Shown piece after piece: positions 15,305 through 28,400 of a DNA stretch of 64,000 nt; position 1 is the stretch's first letter; every line of letters starts with the position of its first letter. Position numbers and translations under genes: made by a program. The DNA comes from Nautilus pompilius (taxonomy: Eukaryota; Mollusca; Cephalopoda; Nautilida; Nautilidae). Below the pieces are notes generated by a model. The model had not been told where the DNA came from. It saw only the letters and a list, made by a program, of their open reading frames with translations, and made no database searches. The DNA is taken from NCBI GenBank assembly GCA_018389105.1, contig JACATO010001118.1, positions 124,001-188,000 on the forward strand, given 5' to 3'.

Positions 15305-16055
15305 AAGATCGAACGATTCACCTCATTTAAAGGAGGCGAGTTGTATAGCAGCTGTTAAGGACGTGCTACCGTAATAGCGTCAGTTCTCCAAACATCAGTC
15401 AGCATTTAAATAGATAAAACCATCGGCTAAACTTAAGCACTGGCAACAACTTAATATTCGCGATAATTGATGTAAATAAACGATTGTTTTTTGTTGTTGT
15501 TTTTTTAAATGTACAATAAGTATCATAGCGTGTAACTTGGTTTTAGGTGACTGGATGTCCCGAGACGCCTCATGGACATTAAAGTTCAGAGTAAATTATC
15601 GGCCCTTTTCTTGGACGGTGTAATCGTAACGATTCGTTGCCCAACAAAATCTAGCAGACGGCGGGTGTGTAAAAAAACAGGAGAGAAGCTTGTAATGGAG
15701 ACGAAATTGTGCAAGTCCTTCGACGGGCTTGTTCTACAGACGAATTCCGAATATTATTCTCAAGAAAGCATTTGGGTTTTGTCAGTCCAGTCTAGGTAAA
15801 AACGTCCTTATCGAGAGAGAGAAAAAAGGGACGGCCTTCGAATTCAGTGAATATGCGAGCAGACAAAAAAAAATTTTCCGAAAGTCTCGTTTTAATTTAG
15901 AATATATATACATTTTTAAAAAATAATTTAATTTTCATGTTATTTGTGCGAACAGATAAAAAGAAAATCATGCATTGTTATGGATAATGATACACAGAAA
16001 CCTGTTCTTGATAGGTTTGAATTAAAAACATTATATATATATATATCCGTGTGTT

Positions 16056-16061
16056 TACACA

Positions 16062-16110
<49 letters not shown>

Positions 16111-16387
16111 CACACATACACATATACACACACATACACATAAACAGGCACACACACACACACATACACGCACACATACACATATACACACACATACACA
16201 TAAACAGGCACACACACACACACCACACACACACACATACACACACGCACATACACACATACACACACACACACACATACACATACACACACACAGGCAC
16301 ACATACACATACACAGGCACACACACATACACATACACACACACAGGCACACATACACACACGCACATACACACATACACACACACA
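16056..16387 (+). repeat. (CA)n-rich tract with a 60-bp tandem duplication
   Basis: CA-rich tract interrupted by TA, CG and GG steps. The 60 bases from 16101 are repeated exactly from 16161 (both include CATACACGCACACATACACA and end in AAACAGG...). Apparent Cys-Val or His-Thr reading frames are artefacts. Confidence 0.95.
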
Positions 16388-19300
16388 AGTTTCACTGTTA
16401 ATCTACCGTTTCACTAAAAAGTAACGTTTGTCCTTTGTCGGCGTCTTTAGAACAAGTGAAGAAAATTCGGTTTTTTTTAAATAAACAGCAGTGGTCATCA
16501 GTGCTTAATGAAACTGGGAGGAAATCGAGAAAGCTGAAATCTGATCTGAGAATTAATGAGAAAATGAGAGAGGGTTAAAAAAAATATATATATATAAATA
16601 TTTGGAGACTGACTCAAAGTGATCTTTGAAAATCTTCACAGTGCTCACCAACCAGCATTCGAAGGTTTACTCAGAAAGATACACCAATGAAAAACTAAAC
16701 TAGCGATAGGAACCTTATTCATTGTTACCCCCTCAGCTGATAAAGGATGGTGACCGAATCAGTCTGTTTCCGAGGACTTCTGAGCAAACTGTCGAATGAA
16801 CGTTATTATGCCAACCGATTTCCTTCACCAGTCGATGTATTGTTTGTTTTATGAGATCATAGATATTTTGAGAATATACGAAACCAGCATGTATATATAT
16901 ATATACCCTGATGATCGTCTGGCAGTTTAAAAATATCAAATATTTATTTAAGCTGAATCATTAACCCTAAGCCTTCTTGTTGGCTGCATGATTAAAACCT
17001 GGCGATACCGAAAGGTGTGAAATATCTACACGAACCGTCACTGCTGGTGATTTTGACATAATTCAACATAACTGGACTGTTTTGAAGGTAGACACTTTAA
17101 GCCGGGTGTAAATACATGTCTCCCATTCGATATTTTAGGACATACCCATAATGCAATGCTACGAAAGCTTACCTTAGAATAAAATTTTGTAAAATAATGA
17201 TACCAACTTTAGCATGTGTTTTTTTTTTTGAAGGACCGCTGTAAACCGGAATTCTGCGTCTGTTCTCGAAGCTCTGTAATGCAGGAACGTGAATTCTGTC
17301 TTAATTATTGACGGATGAAAAATTGGCCAATTTTTGAAGAAAAAAAAATGATCGAATTCTTCAAAATTTATCTAATTTTCTTTTTTTTCGTTTGGAATTA
17401 TCATTCCGCGGTGCTGCAGAGAAAAGCGGTACTTTTCTTCTTTTTTAAATTAGAGGTTTTCCTTTTTAGTTGGGAATGAATGTAGTTAAGGTTTTAAAGG
17501 CGTTTATTACTATTTTCTAATTTAGAAATACCTTTTATATTATATAGTTTTTCTCCCATATTGGTCGACGATTTTTTTTTTTTTTTTTGGCTTTTCCTTA
17601 GTGAAAGCAAGAAAATGTCGTAAACAATCGTTACGGTCACTCTTCAAGACGTGTATGCCAGCTCTTTGTCCGGTGTGTAAGGTGCTAGCTTTGGAATGGT
17701 CCGACCGCGAACCATTTATGAGAATATCACCACAGCAAACCCTAACCTTGCACTAATCTGCATGGCGGCTTCTACTTTGCGGGCGGATATCTTTGTTAAT
17801 CTTTAAGAATAATTAATAATACACTTCTATCACCCATGAAATCCTACCTATTGTGGAAAGAGACATTGCATTCACACACTCGTACTGAATGCCTTTCACT
17901 CTCTACTATGGCTTTTCGTTTCCGTATCAATTTCATGAAGAACGCGATAACATGTTTTCCTTAATAAGAAGGAATTAGCTGGTATTTGCGAACTGCAAGC
18001 AGGAAATCACAGTTTGTGTAAAATGCGGTCCAATCTGAAGAGAGATATGGCAGCCAAGCTTTAATGCAACTTTTATCTGCAAGAATTTCATGGAATTTCC
18101 CGAGCCTAATTGGTTCAGATGGTTATGGAAGTTGGTGGCTATGGCGAATTAACCAGACGAAGAAATTGTATTTTTCTTTTTTTAAAAAAAAATCTTCTCG
18201 CATGTCTCGATAATTAGCTAGCCGAGAATCTTTCACATTCGCAAACATCACACCTGAACCGTGGTAGGAGGTGGATAATTCATTTGGTTAAGTGGTTGTC
18301 GGTATTTTCCTTTAACAATTCTATAGCAGTAGGCAATATTCCGTCAGCTGATCGAATACAAAGTTCCGATAATTTTTGTTTCGTTTGTCTTCAGTTCGGA
18401 AGTAAAGACATTAATATAACTTCTAAGCTTCGCGATCAGGGTAGTTAGATTTACGATGTAACAAAGACTGTGTCGAGTATAAGATTTTAGAGAAATCAGT
18501 TATTCGCATAAGTAGATGGAAAATAATTTTCTTCATGTACTTCCTCCTGAAGTCAGATTTCAGCGGATTGGAACAAAGAGTGTGATGGATGTGTTGTCAG
18601 TTGCTAGGCGGCTAGGCGCATCTTGAGCTCAAGGAAGAATCCCGTTGGATTGCGCGACGTCTACGTATTTAAAGAGTTAACTTTTATTAGGTTTTACGTG
18701 TTTAAGTTGACAAACGATTGATAAATGTTTATTTTCCTTCCAAATCCGGGAAAATGACCCAAAGTCTCCCATCTTCACCTGTTTGTTCCGTTCTTCGGCG
18801 CTGGGTGGTATGGGGTAAAGAAATACCAGATGAAGTAAATTAAAAGAGGAAGATAATATAAATACCTCAGAAATGATATATAAATTTTTTTTTTTAAAAG
18901 GTAATCTTGGCTTTTCCCCAGCGGAACAGGGTTTGCGCGAGCAAGCGGACGGAATATAAAGCGGGTATGTAAATCGGTGAGAATTTCAAAATGTGTCGGA
19001 AATAAGGAATTAAAGGAAGGGAGATTATATGAGACGCTTATCCTCTTATTATCTTTCGCTGGTAGCAGGAATGCGAGGAATGCTTCTATCTGCTACGGAA
19101 ACAAACGGTTGATTGTTGTAATTTAACAAAATTGCAAAGAAATATTTATATTTTCTGTGAAAAATAACGTGTACTGGATTAGTAGTTATCTTTTTGAGAT
19201 GTGTTCCTGTTACATTATATCTAAATATGTTGGATTGAATGGTTGCAGTCTCATCCTCCTCTTTATCTTGAAACAGTTTCCGGCGTAAAATATTTAACTT

Positions 19301-20862
19301 TATTAATTTTCTGTCAGACTATTTCTAGCGTTAATTACGTTTCCCTTCCTTCCTTTTCGCGAATAATTACTTGATTACAGTAGTTTGGTATTGAAATTCG
19401 ATACGAATAAGTTCTAAAAGCACCAGAATTTCAACAAACCCCTGTACCCCGTACTTTACGTAATGGTTTTCAAATATTACAGCTGGAAACTACAGCGTAA
19501 ACCAGTCGTTAGTTTTAAATGCCCACTTTTACGTTATGACGTAAAGCATTCAATCTAAATGCATGATAACCGTCTTCCAATGAAACTTATTCCCCTATTC
19601 ATATGATTTTTTTAAAAAAAAATTGTAAATCTAACACCAGTTACGTGGGGAATGTCAGTTTGGAAAAATTAAAATATTTGCTTCAACCAAAATATTCTAG
19701 AATTTTTCATTGTGTCCCAGACGATTCGTGGTCTTCTCGTCACATTCCGAAAACTGTCACGTTTTCTTCCAACCTAACAAATTCTGGAGGTTTCTATGAT
19801 TCCTTAATAGCTTTTTGTGTATAGAAATATCAATCGGTTCGTGAGATTCTTGGCGTCAGTCCTAAAGTATGTTTTCAGCAAGGAACATCAGTGGCAAATG
19901 GTGATTACCTGCCTAGGAATCGCGGAAGTGATCGAGATAGGCAGCAGATCGCCACATGTCGAAATGGACCTGACATAATCAGGAATTGTTGGAAACCCGG
20001 TCTACCAGTAAGGACTTCCGGGGAGATTATTGGACTATTAAGGGAACTGGATACTTTTCTCCTTATAAAAAATATTTTTAAAAGATCAGAACTGTCGCCA
20101 AGAGAGGGGCGGCTTTGAGAAGGCCTCAAGGAAATAATACGTGGATATGTTGTATGATAAAGGAAAATTAGGGGGGAAAAACAACCATATTTCCAAGAGG
20201 TTATCAGATAAATCTGTGGGAAGCATAAGTAAGAGAAAGAGTCAGAAGACCAACATCTCGCGGTGTTCACGCGTCATTTACTGGCTTTTTATTAAAAAAA
20301 ACTACACGGGTTAATTCGAGAATTCGCCACTACGTCGTTAGGGGAGCCAGTGGTCTAGTTTTCTTTTAAAATTTAAACTGGTAAATGGTCTGCAAATACT
20401 CCAGACAAAAACACGGCATTCCTGGTTCTGTGTCGATCGTGGAAAAGAAGTAAAAACTGATTTCCATCTGGAGTCAGATTCAGAGATGTTCACTTTCAAA
20501 AACGTCCGTCAGAAGCGCAACTGGGTTTTTCGGCTGATTTTTGCTCTTCATTCGTATTTCTATCCTGAACGTTGTGCGGTTTTTTCTCTTTCTTTTCTTT
20601 TTTTTCCAACTGCATGCAACAACAAAGACACAAGTAAGATCACCATCAGCAGCGACAAGATCCCCGAACAGCCCCATCCTCGTCCACAAAAACATTACAT
20701 ACACGCGTGTAGCTCCTGAATTCTCTGACGATCAACGGCTCGCAAAAGTACAATATTTTAAAACAAAACCTTTGAGGAAGCTGTATATTTAATACTATCA
20801 ATGATCGATTTTGATCAACGATTTGTTTTATTAGAGCATTTTAACAAAACCGACAAAAACAG

Positions 20863-20865
<3 letters not shown>

Positions 20866-20914
<49 letters not shown>

Positions 20915-20930
20915 CATCTCTCTCTCTCTC
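20866..20930 (+). repeat. (CT)n microsatellite beside the CRE minisatellite
   Basis: Interrupted CT run directly before the TGACGTCA array, probably the sequence from which the spacer CTCTCTCT was taken. Confidence 0.95.
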
Positions 20931-20941
20931 AGTGTCTCAGT

Positions 20942-21546
20942 TTATTGACGTCATTCTCACTCTACTGACGTCATCTCTTATGTATTGACGTCATCTGTCT
21001 CTGTACTGACGTCATATCTCTCTGTGTACTGACGTCATTTCTCTCTGTACTGACGTCATCTCTCTGTGTACTGACGTCATCTCTCTCTGTACTGACGTCA
21101 TCTCTCTGTGTACTGACGTCATCTCTCTCTGTACTGACGTCATCTCTCACTCTATTGACGTCATATCTCTCTGTGTACTGACGTCATTTCTCTCTGTACT
21201 GACGTCATCTCTCTGTGTACTGACGTCATCTCTCTCTGTACTGACGTCATCTCTCTCTGTACTGACGTCATCTCTCTCCGTGTATTGACGTCATCTGTCT
21301 CTGTACTGACGTCATATCTCTCTGTGTACTGACGTCATTTCTCTCTGTACTGACGTCATCTCTCTGTGTACTGACGTCATCTCTCTCTGTACTGACGTCA
21401 TCTCTCACTCTATTGACGTCATCTCTCTGTACTGACGTCATCTCTCTGTGTACTGATGTCATCTCTCTGTACTGACGTCATCTCTCACTCTATTGACGTC
21501 ATCTCTCTGTACTGACGTCATCTCTCTGTGTACTGACGTCATCTCT
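20942..21546 (+). repeat. Minisatellite of CRE/ATF palindromes (28 perfect TGACGTCA)
   Basis: Repeat unit ACTGACGTCATCTCTCTCTGT and variants, 19-23 bp and mostly 21 bp. I count 28 perfect TGACGTCA octamers from 20946 to 21541 and one TGATGTCA variant at 21454. A higher-order repeat is visible: the 60 bases from 21001 and from 21301 are identical, and the copy extends about 60 bases further. TGACGTCA is the full consensus site for CREB/ATF bZIP factors. The array lies about 3.8 kb upstream of the receptor's first coding exon, next to a plain CT tract. Confidence 0.95.
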
Positions 21547-21723
21547 CTCTCTTTTCAAGAAATGTTTATAAAGCTGGTAAAACGTCAGATTTATTAAAAC
21601 TGAAACAGGCAGCTACGTGTGAGCATCGTCAGGGCTGTCGCATCAGAGCAGCAGAGAGCCACCCCCCGCCTGCCTACCCGTTGGTGCAAACTGACATAAA
21701 CCGAGACCATCGTGAACTAACGG

Positions 21724-21724
<1 letters not shown>

Positions 21725-21758
<34 letters not shown>

Positions 21759-21776
21759 TATTATTATTATTATTAT
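21725..21776 (+). repeat. (TTA)n microsatellite
   Basis: About 52 bp of TTA with one phase slip. Confidence 0.95.
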
Positions 21777-22524
21777 GGGGCCAACATATACACGGGGAAA
21801 TTGATTTTTTTTTTTTGACCGAGATCTGGGCTCTTGATATCTTTGTAATGTTCTTTATCCATGCAATTTACATCAGCATCCCGCCGCCGCCCCACGATCA
21901 GCTCGGTGCACCGAGCTATTAAGCGGCCGTCTAAGATATCCGCTTTCATTGCCCTCGTGTGATCACACGTAATTTCTTTCCCGTCGGCTGAACGAAACCA
22001 ATTTAGAGCCCCTGAAAGTGTCGGCGATAACTTACCGCCACGTTACGTGATAGCACTTCTATCTAATTGCCCATAAGTTTCTATCTTTGCATATTTGCGT
22101 TGTCTTCATCGCGTGTGCGGTCTAAGATAATACTTCATGACAACTTTATTGTTCCGCCTTAGTCTCGGCGGCAAGAAAAGCGCGGGATCGTGCGATCGAC
22201 GGTTCACGAAGAGCCGTACATTAGGCAGGTTATAATATCATACATGACAACAGTACCCGCTGGGGCGCCGCCGGGACCGGCCTGTACCACATTATCAAAC
22301 CTGTTTATGTTTGGAATGAAGCCTTTTTCTACCTGCTCAGAGAAGACAAATGCGCTTCATAAACTTTCGGGCTGATCTCCCTGCCAAGAAACTATTTTGC
22401 AGAGATCTCCGAGCTAAGGAAGCTTAGCGAGAATCAGACCGATCGGTTTTCCAGCCATAGAACCGAACCAACACGTTGGCTCTCCGCCGGTGTGGCGGGA
22501 GATGAGTGATTTTGTCTTTTAATT
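21777..22524. other. No gene recognised
   Basis: Moderately GC-rich block with no identified product; it sits between the minisatellite cluster and the unassigned relic. Confidence 0.5.
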
Positions 22525-22560
22525 AAAAAAAAAAAAAATACAAGAACCGCTAATGCGGTT
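22525..22560 (-). terminator. Hairpin plus T-run downstream of the 22.6-23.1 kb relic
   Basis: On the minus strand a perfect 6-bp stem with a 4-nt loop (AACCGC ATTA GCGGTT, 22545-22560) is followed after six bases by fourteen T (22525-22538). It lies 11 bp after the stop codon of the relic. The shape is that of an intrinsic or Pol III-type terminator; function in an animal genome is unproven. Confidence 0.3.
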
Positions 22561-22570
22561 TAATAAAACA

Positions 22571-23100
22571 TCAATTGCCTGCTAACCGTCGAAACAGCGG
22601 GGTGTAGTCCGGGGCCTCGAATAATATTTCTACTGAATCTGTCGGTTTGATCGGTACCCGTTGTAGTTTTGAGTACAACTGCAATAGGCTTGTTTGATCT
22701 TCCATTAGTGCAGCTCGTCGACTAATGTAGTTTTGAATGGGGGTCGCAATGAGCCACGTGAATGTCGTTGGCATTCGGCGTGCCCTTCGACAACGGCCAT
22801 AATAAACGCATTAGGTCCGCTCGCTGTTCTCTGTCTAGTCTTGGAGATGTTTCGAGCGCAAAGGTTTTCAGAAAGTGTTCCAAAAACCGGTCACCGGCAC
22901 CGGGAATTTGGAGTGGCGGTTGTCTGTTAGTCTACGTCTTGCGGAACACCGGCAGACAATGCCGTCCAGAATGCATTAGCGTTCGAACCGACCGTGGGAC
23001 GATGCGTGTCTCCATCTCCATCCGCCGGGTCTTTCCATTTTATCGGTAAACAACTGCCCTGGCCAAGAAATGGCAGGTCGGTCCCTCACGCTGCTCGCAC
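22571..23100 (-). pseudogene. Unassigned frameshifted coding relic
   Basis: The minus strand of this GC-richer block has three protein-like open stretches in different frames that follow one another. The first includes KWKDPADGDGDTHRP and NAFWTALSAGVPQDVD; the second includes RFLEHFLKTFALETSPRLD and ADLMRLLWPLSKGTP; the third includes MPTTFTWLIATPIQNYISRR and ends SVEILFEAPDYTPLFRRLAG before a stop at 22571. I do not recognise the family; a transposon or an endogenous viral relic is possible. A terminator-like hairpin follows the stop. Confidence 0.3.
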
Positions 23101-25374
23101 ACCGAGTAATCCATACTCTATAAAACAGCTTTGTTTGTCCTGAAGTTTTAGGTGAAGTTGGCTTCTCTATCCATTAAAAGATTAACTTCCTTCTATATAT
23201 TTTTTATAATACTCCAGGTCTTAATGCATTTTAAGGTTACTTAAATAATCGTTTATAAATCGCAGTGCGCCAAACGCTTTCCCGGAGCTGCATATTCTGG
23301 AGGAAAATTATCTGAACACAAAGGCCATTGTTTATATATGTTCTATAATTCGCAGGAGATGCTAAAAAAAATAATAATAAAGATTAACCATTAAGCCATG
23401 CATTTATAAATTTGCTTTTTCTTCTTCCTCGCTATTTATTAACCGAAGCATCCAAGCACACTTGACATTTGATTAAACGTTTACCATCCACTTTCTTAAA
23501 AATGGATAAAACAGCTCTGCATAGAGTCAGACGGAAGGGCACGGGGACTCTCTCTTAAATCGATATTTGGTAAGAGACCTACTACTGCCTAGATCACTTG
23601 ATTCGCTGTGTGTCTCTCTGGTAGCGCATCTCCGAACCTTTTTTATCATCTTTCTGGTTCGGTAATTAAAAAAAGAAGAAGAAATGTATAGCATGTAGAA
23701 AAACTAATGGAACACCTTACAAAAGTGGTCAATTTGAAGTTAATTAAATTGAACATTAAACAATAAAAAAGAGCGGAGGAGGGAGGGTTAGCAACCGAAA
23801 TTATTTGTGCCGAAGTTTTCACGTCGGCTACGAAGAGTTGATCAGTAATCGTTGTGCTTACAGTTTATCCGCTCAGGAAGTCTTCCGAAAAAAATTGGGA
23901 AGCGGATGCGGACAGAAGAGATATTACGCTAGAAGGACATCGTGTGATAGCCAGTAAGGTATAAGGGCAACTGAAGGAAATTTCAGAAGAGATAGAAAAA
24001 TAGAGCTGAACGATATCTGCCAATTCGTGAATATTGTAGAGGCATTTCCAGGCTGTGGGCAGTTGTTTGTTAGTTTAATCTGTTTATCAATAGGGGAAAA
24101 CCCTTTAAGAAGGTTTCGATGTGATACGGCGTACAAGACATCGTAACTGGAATATTTTTACGAGAACACAAATAATCCAACAGAAACAAAGTTGTTTTTT
24201 TCTGATCAAGACAAAGGTTAATAACTGGATTTTCTTGATTTATTACAGTAAAATCAAGAAACAAGAAGACAGGGTCTTGTAAAACAATCCCTGATTAAAT
24301 AACCAGTTAATTTAATTATTGAATGTGCCGAGGTCCAGTCCAACACCAACGCGACCCTGCCTCAGTGCACGCCATTCTATCCAGGTGGAAAACTGAAACG
24401 GTAGGAAAAGTAAACGAAAACACTTATTTAGAGACTTTAAAGTTTTTGCTAACGTTTTAAAATGACAGGCTATTTATTATTAGCACGAAAATCGCAATAC
24501 GCCAAGTTATGGCAGGTAAAATTTTCACCATCAGCCCCGGTAATTCATTTTATACTTATTAGTGAAATATTTTCCCAAAGATCATTTTGAGAAGATGGAA
24601 AATATTTAGGTTGATGCATAACTGAACGTTTTGATAAATAAATTATAATTTTAAAAAAAAATGAGTTTACCTTAAACGGCTTATAATTTGTATTCTTTCT
24701 TACGCTACCGTTCAAAAGTTTGGCAACGACCGTTTAACAGAAGTACCCCATCTCGACATCACTGTCATCGACGTGCCATTCCAGACTGATTGATGCAGAC
24801 ACAGAAGTATTCGATGTCATCTTTCTTACTTGAAAATTTACACATTTTTAAAAAATCTGTTGCCTAATAGTTATAGATGTTAGTATAAGTAATGTTTCTA
24901 TAGAAATGTATCAGTGTAGTTTTAATTTTTATATATTTTCTGCTAACAACTCAACTCTTGAATTTTAATGAAAACATATAGTTTATTCTAATTGGTATAA
25001 TTATGGTTATAACTCTCAGTATTATAATTAAAAATATTGCAATAGAGGAGAAACAATCTGTGCAATCTAGATTAGGATGCCTTAATCAACAATTTACTGA
25101 GGAATTTTAAATAGTCGAATGATGGCGAAGTCATGCGCGAGATATCTTAGAGATTATTATCTATCAGTTGCAGTGTTAAGACGAAGGATAAGAAGGAGCC
25201 TTAGAAAAGCAAATAACAATCGCAAATTAATCAGTGCAAGAAATGAAGGAAATACATAAAGGGCAAGATCGTTTGGAAAACAACAAAGACAGCAGACCTT
25301 ACCTAGTTATGGCTTTTAAATTACAGTATCTGTTTAACACTCCATATGTTTACGTTACTAGGCAAAGTTCAAAG
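23101..25374 (+). promoter_or_regulatory. Immediate 5' flank of the nAChR gene
   Basis: AT-rich sequence just upstream of the first coding exon. It should contain the 5' UTR and promoter, or the last part of a 5' intron if there is a non-coding first exon. I see no convincing TATA box or start site, so only the position supports this call. Confidence 0.3.
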
Positions 25375-25450
25375 ATGAAGCGGAAAAGACCTATGGTATA
25401 TCTCTACTTGCTGATCTTGACAACAGTAAAATGTGATGACCAGCACAAAG
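25375..25450 (+). CDS. nAChR exon 1: start codon and signal peptide
   Basis: The ATG at 25375 opens a typical signal peptide: basic KRKR at residues 2-5, then a hydrophobic core (VYLYLLILTTV) and a short polar stretch DDQHK before the donor AAAG|GTAGGT. The exon leaves phase 1 and joins exon 2 in frame, giving the start of the mature receptor (KVELSEEKRLIKSLL). An in-frame ATG at 25234 would add 47 residues ahead of the signal peptide, so I prefer 25375. A 5' UTR and any non-coding first exon are not defined. A second GTAGGT donor lies 14 nt downstream and would break the frame. Confidence 0.8.
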
Positions 25451-28400
25451 GTAGGTTGATCAAGGTAGGTTAGCTTAGTTTAATTTGCAAACTTATCTTC
25501 TGTACATTGCAGCTTCGTTTACATGCCCTGACATTAGAAGAAAGTAAATGTAGCTATGATTTTGCATGGTATTGTATTGATTATATGAGAGAGCAAACTT
25601 TCGTGCCATCTTTTGTTTTCAAAGATTACGTAAACACATGTCGCGATTTATTTTGATATCTGGTGGTCTAATATTTCATTATTCATTATTGTGTAAATAA
25701 TTGTATATAATAGGGATGAATTCTTATACGGCTGCAAAGCAGCGAATCGGAACGACACACATCAATAAAATAACAAAATCATTCTGTTTCAACAGTGCAA
25801 AATCTTCCAGGACAACGGGTCGTCTTTACAAAAAACATACTTTGGATATTTTCTATGTCTGATTAGTTTCTCAGCTTATCAGGCGTTTGTCATGTCAGGC
25901 AAGTTCATTACGGAATAAGTTAGCAGAATGTTGTTAAGTAACAAATTAGCATACGTGGCACAGTAAAGTCTTTGTTATCCAGCACCCATGGCACCGAGCA
26001 GGTGCTCGTCAAAATGGCCAGCTATTTGGGTTCACAGACACTGTGCACACAATAATGGCGTCCGGCAAACAGAGCAGACAACTAGCAGCGTCACATTCTG
26101 AAAGCGTCGGAGAGTCAACATCTCGGATGCCGAATGACAATCTGTCGTATATTCCGGAATGAACGCAAAAGCTTCAGATGCCGTTTTCTAAAATATGGAA
26201 TTGTAATGAGATATTTTCATATTCCCCTTACTAATGTATTCTGGATACCAAAGTTCCGGTTAGCAAAGACTAACCAGAGATGAATACCAATTCTGTCTCG
26301 ATACTGAATGCTCTCTGTCAAGTTCCGTTGCACAGATCCACCATACGATTTGCGAACGCAATAAATAAGCAACTCAACTCTTCGAAAATTCATCGATCAA
26401 GGGAATCTTAAATGTCTGCCAAGTTACTGCGTTATCCTCTTATTTGAGATTTATTATATCCTATCCTCTCAGGCTCATTTCAGAACGATGGTAACGGTCA
26501 AATGTATCGTGCACTCATTTGCGTCACAAGTACACTTTTCGATGGGCGGGGTGCCCTGTGCGTAGATACAGGGAGGGGAGGTATAAAATAAAACTTTTGG
26601 TCTTGGAGAATCTTCAGGGGATTCTAAAACTCTTGGGTGTATGATGGAAATGTTTTCAACGATGATCTCGGAAAGGAAAGTCGGCGCCACGGCGATCGGC
26701 CATCCACTATTTTTTGGCCGTCGTACTGGAAAGAAGTCTCCCCTTTTTTTTTTTTTTTGGTTTTGGTTCCTCCATTTCAATTTTCAAAGCTCCATCGCAG
26801 CAGCGAGATCTCTTCTATGGAAAACCGGTAGTACAGTGAACAGAATTTAAACAGAAACACCAACGAGAAGGTGACGTTTGGAGTTTACTTCCTTCACGTG
26901 TACTGAATATACAGTGAACCTTGGACTTTCAGCTACTCAGCACCTAATTAAGAAAGACAATTTTAAAACTTAGCTTGACTAGTTAAAAGTATTCACTATA
27001 CCTTTGAATGCATTCTGTTTATTTTGTGCTATCGTGCCATTCTTTTTAAAAGCTTGTACTGGAATAGTCTGCGAGAGACTTTTCTTTATTTGATATCCCG
27101 GAAATTTATCGCTTTAAGAATGATTCTCTGAGAGCTGATTGGTTGTTTTCTTGTTGGATATATAACACGCCAAAAAAAAAAAAAAATTCTAACTCTACTT
27201 TCTCTTTTTTGTCAATTAACGATATTCTGGTTTCTCTTACCAATTACAGCATCTGTGCGCGAAGGGACTAGATAGATTGCTTCTCTGACATTTGGCGCGC
27301 TGTTTCGCTTTAATTGTTTTTTCTCACCTGCTTGCCGGTGATAGGTGCTGCTGCTCCACCGACTTCGGGGCGTCACGAGACTTCTCATCGACTCCCTTAA
27401 TTATGGAAGCGTGGGTAACTCATAAGAGAAAGTTGGCGGCTCCCACCCCCGCGTGTGAAAAGAACAGATTGACTCCAGCGCAGAGCTGTCAAATTCTGCC
27501 GAGAATGATCCATTTAAAATATGGTTAGCGAACCGGAGGAAGCATTTCCGGACGTACCATTCTCGTTTCTCATGCGGCCAAACTGTAGTTCTGTCATGAC
27601 CACTTCGAAGTTTAAGATATTTTTTGTGTAGCTTTTGTAACGTTTCGATAAAGGCTGGCACTAACCTGTGCAATTCTGCTAGCTTTGCTGGTGATCGTTA
27701 TTTGGGCATGTCCACGGTTTCTTCGCGCAAATGGCTAGAAACCTGACACGACTTCGGATGTAAATTAAAGGGTGATGCAGTGATGCTGCTTGGAGTGACA
27801 TCAATTTAGTGTCCACCTTGGATCCGTTGAAAGCCTCGATAAGAAAATAGTGGTGTTTGATGACTGGAAGGGATACAGAAGAGCAACGGGAAAGCGTAGA
27901 ACAGAGGTGGGGGTGGTGATGGTGGTCGAATCCAGGTCCATTCTTAAGACATGCCTGCAGGACACGGACCGTGTTTGCTTGGCTGACGATGGAGCAAGAA
28001 TTTCGAGTAATCTAAATTAGTCTCGCTGGTGAACTAGAGACCTCTTCCAACTGCCCAACAAGCATAATAATTACTCAGAATATTAGTTACAAAACAAGGA
28101 AAAGGTGTGGAGAAAACTTCAGCGGTTCGAAACCTCGATGGCTTTTTATTTCAAAAAACTTAACTATCGCGTGAAAATTGTTTAAACAGAACATTCTATC
28201 TGACATTTAAGTTATAACTTTTTCCTGCTGGATATAAATCTAAATTGCAGAAAGTCAGGTCGGACCTTGTAGCGTTGTTGTACACTATGTAGCTAGAAAA
28301 TAACAGGATGTGTTTTATCGTGTAAGAAATATGGAAAGAAGTTAAGATTACAAAGTAAAATTATCTTGGTACTTACCGAAATAAACCCAGTTGGCTTTAT

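Noticed and set aside
15940-16417. Cys-Val-rich and His-Thr-rich reading frames
   Set aside because: They are translations of the CA-rich tract; the cysteines do not indicate a toxin or metallothionein.
20942-21546. CRISPR-like array
   Set aside because: Units are directly adjacent low-complexity minisatellite repeats with no unique spacers, in a eukaryotic context.
25234-25374. Upstream in-frame ATG as the receptor start
   Set aside because: It would put 47 hydrophilic residues before the signal peptide, which would then not function as one. The ATG at 25375 fits much better.
27401-27673. Minus-strand open frame of 90 codons
   Set aside because: No family similarity, no supporting splice context and no neighbouring coding signal.
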